A stretch of DNA of 64,000 bases from Actinomadura luzonensis (GTDB lineage: Bacteria; Actinomycetota; Actinomycetes; Streptosporangiales; Streptosporangiaceae), in the NCBI RefSeq assembly GCF_022664455.2, contig NZ_JAKRKC020000001.1, positions 1,555,001 through 1,619,000 of the forward strand, in the 5' to 3' direction. Of this stretch, positions 8,980 to 17,816 are shown one piece after another (the first letter of the stretch is position 1; the number at the start of each line of letters is the position of its first letter). The notes under the pieces were generated by a model. The model ran no database searches. It was not told the origin of the DNA and was given only the letters and a program-made list of their open reading frames with translations. The position numbers and the translations under genes are program-made.

Positions 8980-9357
8980 TCACGCCTCCCGCTCGGCCTG
9001 GCTGCGGCACACGCAGAACTCGTTGCCCTCGGGGTCGAGCATCGTCACCCAACCAGTGCCGTCGGGCTGGCGCCGATCCGCATCGATGGTCGCGCCCAGC
9101 CCGACGAGCCGTTCGACCTCCTGGTCCCTGGTGCGGCCGTCGGTGCCGTTGACGTCGAAGTGCAGGCGGTTCTTGACCGACTTGCCCTCGGGGACGCGGA
9201 TGAACAGCAGGTACGGGTCCTGCTTGGTGCGCAGCATCACCTCGTCGTCGCCCGGCCGGTCGTCGTCGCCGAGGGGCAGGCCGGTGGCCTGGCTCCACCA
9301 GCTCGCGATCGCGTAGGGGTCGTGGGCGTCGATGGTGACGGCGTGGATCTCGATCAT
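8980..9357 (-). CDS. VOC-superfamily (glyoxalase/bleomycin-resistance fold) protein
   Basis: 125-residue protein with the paired beta-alpha-beta-beta-beta modules of the vicinal-oxygen-chelate fold. Landmarks are IHAVTIDAHDPYAIASWW at the N-terminus, the strand LLFIRVPEGKSVKNRLHFDV in the middle and the C-terminal MLDPEGNEFCVC. His and Glu candidates for a metal site are present (IHAVT, LHFDV, GNEFCV). Proteins like this from actinomycetes are usually annotated only as VOC family. I prefer the ATG at 9357 to the longer in-frame start at 9393, since the homologous fold begins there. Confidence 0.82.
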   Translation of the reverse strand: MIEIHAVTIDAHDPYAIASWWSQATGLPLGDDDRPGDDEVMLRTKQDPYLLFIRVPEGKSVKNRLHFDVNGTDGRTRDQEVERLVGLGATIDADRRQPDGTGWVTMLDPEGNEFCVCRSQAEREA

Positions 9358-9400
9358 GCGGTCCACCCAACCCGACACCACCGTGGACGTCAAACCGGTT

Positions 9401-10198
9401 TCAGTCCCACCAGACGGTCACCCAGCGGTCGCGCGGCAACGGCCACATGCCCAGCTCAGCGGCCGTCTCGGCGACCTCGTCCGCCCTGGACGGGTCGAGG
9501 CAGGCCCGCCGGCAGGCGCTGGCCGCCAGCTCCTCCAGGGAGCTGAAACGTTCCAGGGGAGCCTCCCGCTCCTCCACCCGCACCGGGAAGCCGAGCGCCG
9601 CCGCCAGGGCCACGCAGTCCTCGGCGACCGGCCGCACCGGCCGGTCGATGCCGTGGAAGTGCTGCCAGAGCGGCGTCATCCAGCTCATCGGATGGCGGTG
9701 CGGCAGCTCCAGCACCACCCGCCCGCGCGTGTGCGCGTCGAGCGCGCGCAGGAAGCCCGCCAGGTCCGGGACGTTGTAGACGACGTGGGCGGCGATCGCG
9801 ACGTCGGCCACCGGGGCCTGCTCGGCGACCTCGGGCCAGCGGCCGTGGATGGTCGTGACCGGCACCCCGAGCTTGTCCGCCCGGAGCGTGAGCCCTTCCA
9901 GCATGCGGGCCGAGGCGTCCACCGCGTACAGGTGGCCGATGCGCTCGCCGAGCGGCAGCGAGGACGCGCCGGGGCCGGAGCCCACGTCGAGGACAGTGCC
10001 GCCGTCGGGCAGCGCCTCGACCAGCCGGGTCATGGTGGGCCCGTCGTCCGGCTCGCTGAGCGCCCGGTCGGTGCGCGCGCCGAACCGCTCCGGCGAATGG
10101 CTCCACGGGTCGGCGGGGGCCTGGGCGAGGATCTCCTCCGGGATGGCCCAGGCTTCCAGTCGCTCCCGCCACCGGGCGGCGAGTTCTTCGGCGTCCAT
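9401..10198 (-). CDS. Class I SAM-dependent methyltransferase
   Basis: 265 residues with the Rossmann-like methyltransferase core. Motif I is TVLDVGSGPGASSL, motif II is LYAVDASARML, and the post-motif strand VADVAIAAHVVYNV followed by RVVLELPHRHPMSWM completes the fold. The N-terminus (MDAEELAARWRERL) precedes a cap region with PWSHSPERFG. The methyl acceptor cannot be inferred. Upstream in-frame ATGs at 10219 and 10210 exist, but they move into the promoter region of the divergent acyl-CoA dehydrogenase; the start at 10198 leaves about 100 bases for both promoters. Confidence 0.82.
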   Translation of the reverse strand: MDAEELAARWRERLEAWAIPEEILAQAPADPWSHSPERFGARTDRALSEPDDGPTMTRLVEALPDGGTVLDVGSGPGASSLPLGERIGHLYAVDASARMLEGLTLRADKLGVPVTTIHGRWPEVAEQAPVADVAIAAHVVYNVPDLAGFLRALDAHTRGRVVLELPHRHPMSWMTPLWQHFHGIDRPVRPVAEDCVALAAALGFPVRVEEREAPLERFSSLEELAASACRRACLDPSRADEVAETAAELGMWPLPRDRWVTVWWD

Positions 10199-10228
10199 GA
10201 GGACGAGCATGCCATGCATGCCGGGGGT

Positions 10229-10262
10229 TACCCGCGGGTAGCATTTCAGAGTAAGGTTACTC
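10229..10262. promoter_or_regulatory. Two short palindromes in a divergent promoter region
   Basis: Between the methyltransferase and acyl-CoA dehydrogenase genes lie TACCCGCGGGTA (10229-10240, perfect) and GAGTAAGGTTACTC (10249-10262, 6-bp arms around GG). They may be repressor sites controlling the fatty-acid oxidation gene, as TetR-type regulators often do for such genes, but no regulator is adjacent. Confidence 0.4.
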
Positions 10263-10302
10263 GTCAGTACACCCCGCCCTCGGTTCAAGGAGATCGACGC
10301 CC

Positions 10303-12108
10303 ATGGGCCACTACAAGAGCAATGTGCGCGACCTGGAGTTCAACCTCTTCGAGGTGTTCGGGCGACGTGAGATCCTCGGCACAGGGCCCTTCGCGGAAGT
10401 GGACGAGGACATCGCGCGCAGCATCCTCGACGAGGTCAACAGGCTGGCGACCGGCGTGCTCGCCGACTCCTTCGAGGAGGGCGACAGGAAGCCGCCGGTG
10501 TTCGACCCCGCGACGAGCTCCGTCACCGTGCCCGAGGGCGTGAAGAAGTCGTTCAAGGCGCTGGTGGACGGCGGCTGGGCGCACCTCGACCTGCCGGCCG
10601 AGCTGGGCGGCCCCGGCATCCCCCGCAGCCTCGCCTGGGCGACCGCGGAGATGGTGCTCGGCGCGAACCCCGCGCTCTACATGTACGCCGCCGGCCCCAA
10701 CTTCGCCTACACCCTGTGGAAGCTCGGCAACGAGGACCAGAAGCGCTTCGCGGAGTGGGCCATCGAGCTCAACTGGGGCGCCACCATGGTACTGACCGAG
10801 CCGGACGCCGGCTCCGACGTGGGCGCGGGGCGTACGAAGGCGGTGCCGCAGCCCGACGGGAGCTGGCACATCGAGGGCGTCAAGCGCTTCATCACCAGCG
10901 CCGAGCACGACATGGCCGACAACATCTTCCACCTGGTGCTGGCCCGCCCCGAGGGCCACGGCGCCGGCACCAAGGGCCTGTCGATGTTCCTGGTGCCGAA
11001 GTACCACGTGGACCTGGAGACCGGCAAGCTCGGCGAGCGCAACGGCGTCTACGTCACCAACGTCGAGAAGAAGATGGGCCTGAAGGTCTCCACCACCTGC
11101 GAGCTGACCTTCGGCGAGAAGCACCCGGCGGTCGGCTGGCTGGTCGGCGACGTGCACGAGGGCATCAAGCAGATGTTCATGGTCATCGAGCACGCCCGCA
11201 TGATGGTCGGCACCAAGGCCATCGCCACCCTCTCGACCGGCTACCTCAACGCCCTCGAGTACGCCAAGTCCCGCGTCCAGGGCGCGGACCTGACGAAGAT
11301 GACCGACAAGACCGCCCCGCGCGTCGCCATCACCCACCACCCCGACGTACGCCGCGAGCTGATGCTGCAGAAGGCGTACGCCGAGGGCATGCGCGCCCTG
11401 GTGCTCTACACGGCCACCTTCCAGGACGCCGTCATGATCGACCCCGGCGACCAGCACGCGCACGCCATGAACGACCTGCTGCTGCCGCTGGTCAAGGGCG
11501 TCGGCTCCGAGCGGTCGTACGAGCTGCTGTCGCGCTCCCTCCAGACCCTCGGCGGCTCCGGCTACCTCCAGGACTACCCGATCGAGCAGTACATCAGGGA
11601 CGCCAAGATCGACTCCCTGTACGAGGGCACCACCGCCATCCAGGGCATGGACCTGTTCTTCCGCAAGATCCTGCGCAACCAGGGCGCCGCCGTCGGCGCG
11701 CTGCTCGGCGAGATCAACGCCTTCGCCGCCTCCGAGGCCGGCAACGGGCGGCTGAAGGAGGAGCGCACGCTGCTCGCCGAGGCCGCCGGCGAGGTCAAGG
11801 CCATGGGCGACACCATGGCGACCTGGGCGCTCGGCTCGCTGGAGAAGCCGGAGGAGGTCTACAAGGTCGGCCTCAACACCACCCGCCTGCTGCTGTCGCT
11901 CGGCGACCTGGTCATCGGCTGGCTGCTGCTGCGCCAGGCCGAGGTGGCGCTGGCCCGGCTGGCCGAGGGCGAGGACCCGTTCTACCTGGGCAAGGTCGCG
12001 GCGGCCTCGTTCTTCGCCAAGACCGTGCTGCCCCGGCTGGCCGCCGAGCGGCGCGTGCTCGACTCCACCGGCCAGGAGCTCATGGAGCTCCCCGAAGCGG
12101 CCTTCTGA
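10303..12108 (+). CDS. Acyl-CoA dehydrogenase, long FadE-type
   Basis: FAD-dependent enzyme introducing the alpha-beta double bond in acyl-CoA beta-oxidation. At 601 residues it belongs to the long class that carries an extra C-terminal helical domain beyond the usual 380-residue core. Visible are the FAD/acyl-binding signature [15 protein letters not shown], the segment [20 protein letters not shown], and the catalytic glutamate in [12 protein letters not shown] consensus AAGGAG precedes the ATG with 10 bases spacing, and a strong hairpin terminator follows at 12142, so it is likely monocistronic. The chain-length preference is not deducible. Homologues of this layout in actinobacteria are annotated fadE. 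Confidence 0.92.
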   Translation: MGHYKSNVRDLEFNLFEVFGRREILGTGPFAEVDEDIARSILDEVNRLATGVLADSFEEGDRKPPVFDPATSSVTVPEGVKKSFKALVDGGWAHLDLPAELGGPGIPRSLAWATAEMVLGANPALYMYAAGPNFAYTLWKLGNEDQKRFAEWAIELNWGATMVLTEPDAGSDVGAGRTKAVPQPDGSWHIEGVKRFITSAEHDMADNIFHLVLARPEGHGAGTKGLSMFLVPKYHVDLETGKLGERNGVYVTNVEKKMGLKVSTTCELTFGEKHPAVGWLVGDVHEGIKQMFMVIEHARMMVGTKAIATLSTGYLNALEYAKSRVQGADLTKMTDKTAPRVAITHHPDVRRELMLQKAYAEGMRALVLYTATFQDAVMIDPGDQHAHAMNDLLLPLVKGVGSERSYELLSRSLQTLGGSGYLQDYPIEQYIRDAKIDSLYEGTTAIQGMDLFFRKILRNQGAAVGALLGEINAFAASEAGNGRLKEERTLLAEAAGEVKAMGDTMATWALGSLEKPEEVYKVGLNTTRLLLSLGDLVIGWLLLRQAEVALARLAEGEDPFYLGKVAAASFFAKTVLPRLAAERRVLDSTGQELMELPEAAF

Positions 12109-12141
12109 GGCCTCCCCTCTCTGCCACCCGCGGCAGTCCGG

Positions 12142-12171
12142 CAGAACGCCCGCCCTCGTGCGGGCGTTCTG
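12142..12171 (+). terminator. Rho-independent-type hairpin
   Basis: Perfect 12-bp stem (CAGAACGCCCGC / GCGGGCGTTCTG) with a 6-base loop, 33 bases after the acyl-CoA dehydrogenase stop. There is no U-run, as is usual in high-GC actinomycetes. Confidence 0.8.
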
Positions 12172-12220
12172 TCGTCCAGGACACACCCGCCGGGCGCGGC
12201 GGCCGGGTACCTTCGCGGGC

Positions 12221-13159
12221 ATGAGCTCGACCGCGCACGATCACCCCCTGCCGCCGCCGCGGGTCGAAGAGGTCTCCGACGGCGTCTACGCCTACATCCA
12301 GCCCGACGGCAGCTGGTGGATCAACAACACCGGCTTCCTGGCCGGGCGGCGCGGCGTGATCTGCGTCGACGCCTGCTCGACCGAGCGCCGCACCCGCCTG
12401 CTCCGCGAGGCCGTCGGCAAGGTCAGCGGACGGCCGATCACCACGCTCGTCAACACCCACCACCACGGCGACCACACCTTCGGCAACTGGCTGTTCCCGG
12501 AGGCGACGATCGTCGGGCACGAGGGCGTGCGCGCGCAGATCCTCGCCGACGGGGTGCCCGCCTACCGCGCCGCCTGGTCGGCCGAGGTCGAGTGGGGGGC
12601 GCTGGAGCTCGCGCCGCCGTTCCTCACCTTCACCGACCGGATCACGCTGCACTCCGACGAGCTGCGCTGCGAGGTCCGGCACGTCGGGCACGCGGCCCAC
12701 ACCACCAACGACTCCTACCTGTGGATCCCGGAGCGGCGCGTGCTGTTCTGCGGCGACCTGGTCTTCAACGGCGGCACCCCGTTCGTGCTCATGGGCTCGG
12801 TCACCGGCGCCATCGACGCGCTCGCGCAGCTGCGGGAGCTGGGGGCCGAGACCGTCGTGCCCGGGCACGGCGAGGTGTGCGGGCCGGAGGCCTACGATGA
12901 GGTGGAAGGGTATCTGCGGTTCGTGCTGGAGACCGCCGGACGCGGCCGGCAGGCGGGGCTGTCGCCGCTCGACGCCGCCCGGCAGACCGACCTCGGCCCG
13001 TGGGGGCGGCTGCTCGACGCCGAGCGCATCGTGGGCAACCTGCATCGCGCCTACGCCGAGCTGGCCGGTCACCCGCCGGGCGCGCCGATCGACCTGGCCG
13101 CCGCCGTGGGCGACATGATCGCCTACAACGGTGGCCGGCCGCTGTCGTGCCTGGCGTGA
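12221..13159 (+). CDS. Metallo-beta-lactamase-fold hydrolase
   Basis: 312-residue MBL-fold protein. The metal-binding motif HxHxDH reads THHHGDH around residue 80; later metal ligands are the His in VRHVGHAAHT, the Asp in LFCGDLVF and the His in VVPGHGEV, which gives a full dinuclear site. The first about 30 residues (VEEVSDGVYAYIQPDGSWWINNTGF) are typical of the MBL group acting on small thioesters or other hydrolysable metabolites; the substrate is unknown. The ATG at 12221 was chosen over an upstream ATG at 12158 that falls inside the terminator hairpin of the preceding gene. Confidence 0.88.
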   Translation: MSSTAHDHPLPPPRVEEVSDGVYAYIQPDGSWWINNTGFLAGRRGVICVDACSTERRTRLLREAVGKVSGRPITTLVNTHHHGDHTFGNWLFPEATIVGHEGVRAQILADGVPAYRAAWSAEVEWGALELAPPFLTFTDRITLHSDELRCEVRHVGHAAHTTNDSYLWIPERRVLFCGDLVFNGGTPFVLMGSVTGAIDALAQLRELGAETVVPGHGEVCGPEAYDEVEGYLRFVLETAGRGRQAGLSPLDAARQTDLGPWGRLLDAERIVGNLHRAYAELAGHPPGAPIDLAAAVGDMIAYNGGRPLSCLA

Positions 13160-13169
13160 GACGGGACGG

Positions 13170-13193
13170 GTGTGATCGTTGATACCCGGGTAT
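13170..13193 (+). promoter_or_regulatory. Candidate SigB-type stress promoter
   Basis: G-N-N-T (13170-13173), 14 bases, then GGGTAT (13188-13193), which fits the GNNT-N14-16-GGGTAY pattern of actinomycete SigB/SigF-type promoters. The -10 is half of the perfect palindrome ATACCCGGGTAT (13182-13193). It would start transcription about 25-30 bases before the GTG/ATG region of the small membrane protein gene at 13231. Confidence 0.45.
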
Positions 13194-13230
13194 GACCGTG
13201 GGCGTACCCGTTGTTTACTGGAGGCTCGTC

Positions 13231-13455
13231 ATGGGTGTCGGGGTCAGCATCTTCTTCCTCACGCTCGGCGCCATCCTGAAGTTCGCGATCGAGCCCGACG
13301 TGTTCGGCAAAAGCGTGCACATGGACGTCATCGGGATCATCTTCATGATCGTGGGCGGGGTGGGCGTGGTGCTCAGCATCGTGCTGGCCCCGAGGCGGGG
13401 CCGCACGTCCGATGACCGGCTCATGCACCGGGAGAACAACCCGCCGGAGATCTAG
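13231..13455 (+). CDS. Small two-TM membrane protein (DUF6458-like)
   Basis: 74-residue protein of two hydrophobic helices (VGVSIFFLTLGAILKFAI and IGIIFMIVGGVGVVLSIVL) joined by a short loop with acidic residues, then a basic, Arg-rich cytoplasmic tail. It resembles the DUF6458 family widespread in actinomycetes, which has no known function. A GGAGG at 13220-13224 is 6 bases before the ATG at 13231, so that start is preferred over the upstream in-frame ATG at 13192, which overlaps the candidate SigB-type -10 box. The stress-type promoter suggests induction under stress, which is inference. Its end overlaps the convergent gene by four bases. Confidence 0.75.
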   Translation: MGVGVSIFFLTLGAILKFAIEPDVFGKSVHMDVIGIIFMIVGGVGVVLSIVLAPRRGRTSDDRLMHRENNPPEI

Positions 13456-13745
13456 ACCTCGAGCTGCGCGGCGGCGCGGGTGGCCAGGATCGGCTTGATG
13501 TGCTCGGCGATGACCGCCTGGTGCTGCGGGTGGTCGCGGTAGACCAGGTAGTCCTCGACGCTGTCGAAGTCGGCCACCACCGCGTAGGCGTGGTTGCCCT
13601 GGTTGATCCCGGCGTCGGGGCCGACGGTGTAGGAGCGGAGCTGCGGGATGGCGGCCGGCAGCTTGCGCAGCTCGGCGGTCACCGTCTCCTTCTGCGCGTC
13701 GGTCGCGTCGTCGGTCCAGGTGAACAGCACGATGTGGCGAATCAT
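13452..13745 (-). CDS. Dabb (stress-responsive A/B barrel) domain protein
   Basis: 97 residues forming one dimeric alpha/beta-barrel (Dabb) domain. The N-terminus MIRHIVLFTWTDD, the central YTVGPDAG and HAYAVVADFDSVEDYLVYRDHPQHQAV are characteristic. Proteins with this domain range from stress-induced plant proteins to polyketide and olivetolic-acid-type cyclases; as a lone bacterial gene no function can be assigned. It is monocistronic, with roughly 200 bases of non-coding DNA on its 5' side before the bkd operon end. Confidence 0.85.
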   Translation of the reverse strand: MIRHIVLFTWTDDATDAQKETVTAELRKLPAAIPQLRSYTVGPDAGINQGNHAYAVVADFDSVEDYLVYRDHPQHQAVIAEHIKPILATRAAAQLEV

Positions 13746-13880
13746 GGGGAAACCCTAGTGCCCGCGGAAAGGCGTGTATCAGAGCGGGTGGGGCCGATCT
13801 CTGGTGAGGGTGACGGCGACCGTGCGGCTCACCCCGCACGGGCCACGCCCCGGAGGGTTCACGCGCTCTCCGCCGGGCCC

Positions 13881-13921
13881 GCGGTGACCGCCGGGGGAGG
13901 GGTCCTCCCGGCGGTCACCGC
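13881..13921. terminator. Strong hairpin after bkdC
   Basis: 15-bp perfect stem (13881-13895 with 13907-13921) around an 11-base loop, 26 bases beyond the bkdC stop on the minus strand. It is the probable terminator of the bkd operon. The rest of 13746-13946 holds nothing else I can identify. Confidence 0.75.
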
Positions 13922-13946
13922 CGTTCCGTGCGCTCCAGGCCCTTGT

Positions 13947-15500
13947 TCAGCTCCAGGCCATGATCCGGAGCGGGTCCTCCAGCATGTCGCCGACGTCCCG
14001 CAGGAAGCGGGAGCCCAGCTCGCCGTCCACGATGCGGTGGTCGAACGACAGCGACAGGGTCGTCACCTTGCGGACGGCCAGCTCGCCGTCCACCACCCAC
14101 GGCAGGTCGCGTACCTGGCCGAAGGCGAGGATCGCGGCCTCGCCCGGGTTGAGTATCGGCGTGCCGGTGTCGACGCCGAACACGCCGACGTTGGTGATGG
14201 TGATCGTGCCGCCCGCCATGTCGGCCGGCTGGGTGCGGCCCGCGCGGGCGGTCTCCGCCAGCTCGGTCAGGCTCCGCGCCAGGTCCGGCAGGGAGAGGGC
14301 GTGGGCGTCCTTGACGTTGGGCACCACCAGGCCCCGGGGGGTCGCGGCGGCGATCCCGAGGTTGACGTAGTGCTTGACGACGATCTCCTGCGCCTGCTCG
14401 TCCCAGGAGGAGTTGATCATCGGGTGGCGGCGGGCCGCCGTCAGGACGGCCTTGGCGACCAGCAGCAGCGGGCTCACCTTGACCTCGGCGAAGTCCGGCA
14501 GGGCGCGCAGGCGCTGGACGGCCTCCATGGTGCGGGTCACGTCGATCTGGAGGAACTCCGTGACGTGCGGGGCCGTGTAGGCGCTGGAGACCATGGCCGC
14601 GGCCATCATCTTGCGCACGCCCTTGACGGGGACGCGCTCCTCCAGGGCCTGCGCGGCCGGCGCGGTGGCTGTTCGCGGGGCCGGAGTCGCCTCCGCCGGT
14701 GCCGCGGCCGGTGCCGCCGTCGGAGTCGCGGCCGCCGCGTGGACGTCCTCGCGGGTGATCGAGCCCTGCGGGCCGGTGCCGGTGATCGTGGTGAGGTCGA
14801 CGCCGAGGTCCTTGGCCAGCTTGCGGACGGGCGGCTTGGCCAGCACGGAGATCGCGCCGGGCACGCCCCCGGCGGGGGCCGGAGGCGCGGGAGCCGGGGC
14901 AGCGGCAGGGGCAGCGGCAGGGGCGCCGTCCACCTCCACGCGCCTCGGGTTGGCGACCGGGGTGGCCGGGATCGCGGCGGTGGCGGCGGTGGCGGCGGTT
15001 GCGCCCTTGCGCGGGCGGCGCTTGGTGGCTCCGGTCTTGACGCCGTAGCCGACCAGGACCGCCTGGCGCTCCTCCTTCGGCGCGGGGCTGCCGTGCGCGC
15101 CCGGCTCGACGGCGCCCTCCGCCGGAGGCTTGGGCACCAGGTCGTCGGCCAGGGCCTTCGCCCGGTCGGCCGGCTGGGACAGCGCGGCCGGCCCGGCCGC
15201 CGCGGTGGCGCCCGCCGGCTCACCCGCGGCCGGCTCACCCCCGGCCGGCTCCCCCGCGGCCGGCTCCGTGTCGACGGCGATGATCGGGACGCCGACGTCC
15301 ACCGTCTGGCCCTCGTCCGCCAGCAGGCCGGCCACCACGCCGTCCCACGGGATGGGCAGCTCCACGATCGACTTGGCGGTCTCGATCTCGACCACGATCT
15401 GGTTGACCTTGACGTCGTCGCCCGCCTTGACGTGCCAGCGGACGATCTCGGCCTCGGTCAGGCCCTCCCCGACGTCGGGGAGCCTGAACTCGCGTCGCAT
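13947..15500 (-). CDS. bkdC: Branched-chain 2-oxoacid dehydrogenase E2 (dihydrolipoyl acyltransferase)
   Basis: E2 core of a 2-oxoacid dehydrogenase complex, 517 residues. A single lipoyl domain occupies residues 1-80 with the lipoylated Lys43 in EIETAKSIVE. A long Ala/Pro-rich linker follows. The peripheral-subunit-binding domain is around residues 235-270 (KPPVRKLAKDLGVDL), and the catalytic domain of about 230 residues ends with the active-site motif SFDHRIVDG. It transfers the acyl group from lipoate to CoA. The gene is last in a three-gene minus-strand operon, 12 bases after the E1 beta stop. The E1 sequences favour the branched-chain complex (valine, leucine, isoleucine catabolism and primer supply for branched fatty acids), though a pyruvate-type complex cannot be excluded. 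Confidence 0.9.
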   Translation of the reverse strand: MRREFRLPDVGEGLTEAEIVRWHVKAGDDVKVNQIVVEIETAKSIVELPIPWDGVVAGLLADEGQTVDVGVPIIAVDTEPAAGEPAGGEPAAGEPAGATAAAGPAALSQPADRAKALADDLVPKPPAEGAVEPGAHGSPAPKEERQAVLVGYGVKTGATKRRPRKGATAATAATAAIPATPVANPRRVEVDGAPAAAPAAAPAPAPPAPAGGVPGAISVLAKPPVRKLAKDLGVDLTTITGTGPQGSITREDVHAAAATPTAAPAAAPAEATPAPRTATAPAAQALEERVPVKGVRKMMAAAMVSSAYTAPHVTEFLQIDVTRTMEAVQRLRALPDFAEVKVSPLLLVAKAVLTAARRHPMINSSWDEQAQEIVVKHYVNLGIAAATPRGLVVPNVKDAHALSLPDLARSLTELAETARAGRTQPADMAGGTITITNVGVFGVDTGTPILNPGEAAILAFGQVRDLPWVVDGELAVRKVTTLSLSFDHRIVDGELGSRFLRDVGDMLEDPLRIMAWS

Positions 15501-15512
15501 GTGCCCCCCTTC

Positions 15513-16493
15513 CTAGAACCCGAAGGCCCGGTCGACGGCGTCGAGCACCCGGTCCAGGTCGGGCAGGTAGTGCTCCTCCAGCTTGGACGGGGGGTAGGGG
15601 GTGGAGAAGCCGCCGACCCGCAGGACGGGGGCCTCCAGGTGGTAGAAGCACTGCTCGGTGACGCGGGCGGCCAGCTCGGCGCCGAAGCCGTTGTAGACCG
15701 GGGCCTCGTGCACGACCACGACCCGGCCGGTGCGCCGTACCGACTCCATGACCACGGCCTCGTCGAGCGGGTTGAGCGAGCGCAGGTCGACGACCTCCAG
15801 GGAGCGGCCGTCGTCCTCGGCCGCCGCCGCGGCCTCCAGGCAGGTCTTCACCATCGGCCCGTACGCCAGCAGCGTCGCGTCGGCGCCCGGCCGCACCACC
15901 TTGGCCGCGTGCAGCGGCGTCCACCAGTCGGTGGAGGAGGTGTCGATGTCGGCCTTCTCCCAGTAGCGGCGCTTGGGCTCGAAGAACACCACGGGGTCGT
16001 CGCTGCGGATCGCCTGCTGGATCATCGTGTACGCGTCGGCCGGGTTGGAGCAGGCGACGACGCGCAGCCCGGCCGTGTGCGTGAAGTGCGCCTCGGGGGA
16101 CTCGCTGTGGTGCTCGACCGCGCCGATGCCGCCGCCGCAGGGGATGCGGACGACGACCGGCAGCTTGATCGCGCCGAGCGAGCGCATGGGCATCTTGGCG
16201 AGCTGGGTGATGATCTGGTCGGCGGCGGGGAAGACGAAGCCGTCGAACTGGATCTCGCACACCGGCCGGTAGCCGCGCAGCGCCAGCCCGATCGCGGTGC
16301 CGATGATGCCGGACTCGGCGAGCGGCGTGTCGATGACGCGGTCCTCGCCGAAGTCCTTCTGCAGGCCGTCGGTGACGCGGAAGACGCCGCCCAGCTTGCC
16401 GACGTCCTCGCCCATGATGAGGACCTTGGGGTCGTCCTCCATGGCTTTGCGCATGCCCTCGTTCAGGGCCTTCGACAAGCTCAGTATGGTCAC
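15513..16493 (-). CDS. bkdB: Branched-chain 2-oxoacid dehydrogenase E1 beta subunit
   Basis: 326-residue beta subunit of the thiamine-diphosphate-dependent E1 heterotetramer. The N-terminal Pyr domain contains MGEDVGKLGGVFRVT and the sequence DTPLAESGIIGTAIG with the Glu that activates ThDP. VRIPCGGGIGAVEHHSES contains the conserved histidines, and the C-terminal transketolase-like domain ends with VVHEAPVYNGFGAELAARV. The start is a GTG that overlaps the E1 alpha TGA (GTGA), so expression of the two subunits is coupled. The much longer in-frame extension upstream is antisense noise within E1 alpha and is not coding. Confidence 0.92.
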   Translation of the reverse strand: MTILSLSKALNEGMRKAMEDDPKVLIMGEDVGKLGGVFRVTDGLQKDFGEDRVIDTPLAESGIIGTAIGLALRGYRPVCEIQFDGFVFPAADQIITQLAKMPMRSLGAIKLPVVVRIPCGGGIGAVEHHSESPEAHFTHTAGLRVVACSNPADAYTMIQQAIRSDDPVVFFEPKRRYWEKADIDTSSTDWWTPLHAAKVVRPGADATLLAYGPMVKTCLEAAAAAEDDGRSLEVVDLRSLNPLDEAVVMESVRRTGRVVVVHEAPVYNGFGAELAARVTEQCFYHLEAPVLRVGGFSTPYPPSKLEEHYLPDLDRVLDAVDRAFGF

Positions 16494-17587
16494 TTCTCGA
16501 ACCCCTCCAGATACCCGGCGAACTGGGCGCGCTCCTGGTCGATCAGGGCGTGGGGCTCGCGGTAGACGTGGTCGAAGATGTCGAGCGGCTCGGGGTCGGG
16601 CATGGCCAGGCAGCGCCGCCGCAGGTCGGCGCCGAGCTGGTCGGCCTCCTTGTCGACGGAGTCGAAGAACGCCTGGTCGGCCAGCTCGTTCTTGAACAGG
16701 TAGGCCTTGACCCGCTCGATGGGGTCCTTCAGCTTCCACGCCTCCAGCTCGCTCGCCACGCGGTAGCGCGTCGGGTCGTCGGTCGTGGTGTGGGCGCCCA
16801 TCCGGTACGTGAACGCCTCGATGAGCGTCGGCCCCTGGCCGGTGCGCGCCGCCTCCAGCGCCTTGCGGGTGACCGCGAGGCAGGCGAAGACGTCGTTGCC
16901 GTCGACCCTGATGCCCGGGAACCCGAAGCCGGAGGCGCGGCGGTAGAGCGGAATGCGGGTCTGCTTCTCCAGCGGCTCGGAAATGGCCCACTGGTTGTTC
17001 TGGCAGAAGAACACGACCGGCGCGTTGAAGACGCTGGCCCAGATGAACGACTCGTTCACGTCGCCCTGGGAGGTGGCGCCGTCGCCGAAGTAGACGATCG
17101 TGGCGGCGGTGGCGTCGTCGCGCTGGATGCCCATGGCGTAGCCGACGGCGTGCAGGGTCTGGCTGCCGATGACGATCGTGTAGAGGTGGAAGTTGTGCTC
17201 CTTGGGGTCCCATCCGCCGTGGTTGACGCCGCGGAACAGGCCGAGCAGCTTGACCGGGTCGACGTCGCGGCACCAGGCCACGCCGTGCTCGCGGTAGGTG
17301 GGGAAGGCCATGTCGGAGTCGGTCAGGGCGCGGCCCGAGCCGATCTGGGCGGCCTCCTGGCCGAGCAGCGAGGCCCAGATGCCGAGCTCGCCCTGGCGTT
17401 GCAGGGCGACGGCCTCCAGGTCGATGCGACGGACGAGCACCAGGTCGCGGTAGAGCGACCGGATCTCCTCCGGGGTCAGGTCGAGGTCGTAGTCGGGGTG
17501 CTCGACCCGCTCCCCCTCGGGGGTGAGCAGCTGGACGAGCTCCGGAGGTGCTTCGTCGCGGGCACCGCGAGAGGCTTCGACGGTCAC
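16490..17587 (-). CDS. bkdA: Branched-chain 2-oxoacid dehydrogenase E1 alpha subunit
   Basis: 365-residue alpha subunit that binds thiamine diphosphate. The ThDP motif starts at GDGATSQGDVNE and ends CQNN, the usual GDG-N26-NN layout. The segment AAQIGSGRALTDSDMAFPTYREHG and the phosphorylation-loop-like YRMGAHTTTDDPTRYR match the branched-chain E1 family. The first gene of bkdABC, it starts at a GTG with AGGAG 6 bases upstream; a longer ORF start at 17635 lacks a ribosome-binding site. E3 is not in the operon; lpdA at 56350 is a candidate partner. About 230 bases separate it from divergent purS and should hold both promoters. Confidence 0.92.
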   Translation of the reverse strand: MTVEASRGARDEAPPELVQLLTPEGERVEHPDYDLDLTPEEIRSLYRDLVLVRRIDLEAVALQRQGELGIWASLLGQEAAQIGSGRALTDSDMAFPTYREHGVAWCRDVDPVKLLGLFRGVNHGGWDPKEHNFHLYTIVIGSQTLHAVGYAMGIQRDDATAATIVYFGDGATSQGDVNESFIWASVFNAPVVFFCQNNQWAISEPLEKQTRIPLYRRASGFGFPGIRVDGNDVFACLAVTRKALEAARTGQGPTLIEAFTYRMGAHTTTDDPTRYRVASELEAWKLKDPIERVKAYLFKNELADQAFFDSVDKEADQLGADLRRRCLAMPDPEPLDIFDHVYREPHALIDQERAQFAGYLEGFEK

Positions 17588-17816
17588 GTGCCACTCCTGT
17601 GCGATCGGGGCCGGTCGTCTGGATGGGATTGCCACCTTAGGCCAGCCTTACCGGCGAGGAACCATGTGGTGGTGGTTCGTACGCTTTTGGGGACATCGTG
17701 GCAGACGTCACAGCCCTCCGCGCAAGCCCCATGTCCTCCCCGTTCCCGTTGTGCCGTCAGCCACACGCCCCCGGTAGGCTGGCTTTCCCAACCCCACCGC
17801 ACGCAGGAGGAAGTCA

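Noticed and set aside
12205..12210. GGGTAC as a SigB-type -10 before the metallo-beta-lactamase-fold gene
   Set aside because: No GNNT -35 at 14-16 bases upstream; the preceding bases belong to the terminator region.
13500..16565. 1021-codon open frame on the plus strand
   Set aside because: It runs antisense through bkdC and bkdB, has no recognisable domain and starts inside the Dabb gene.
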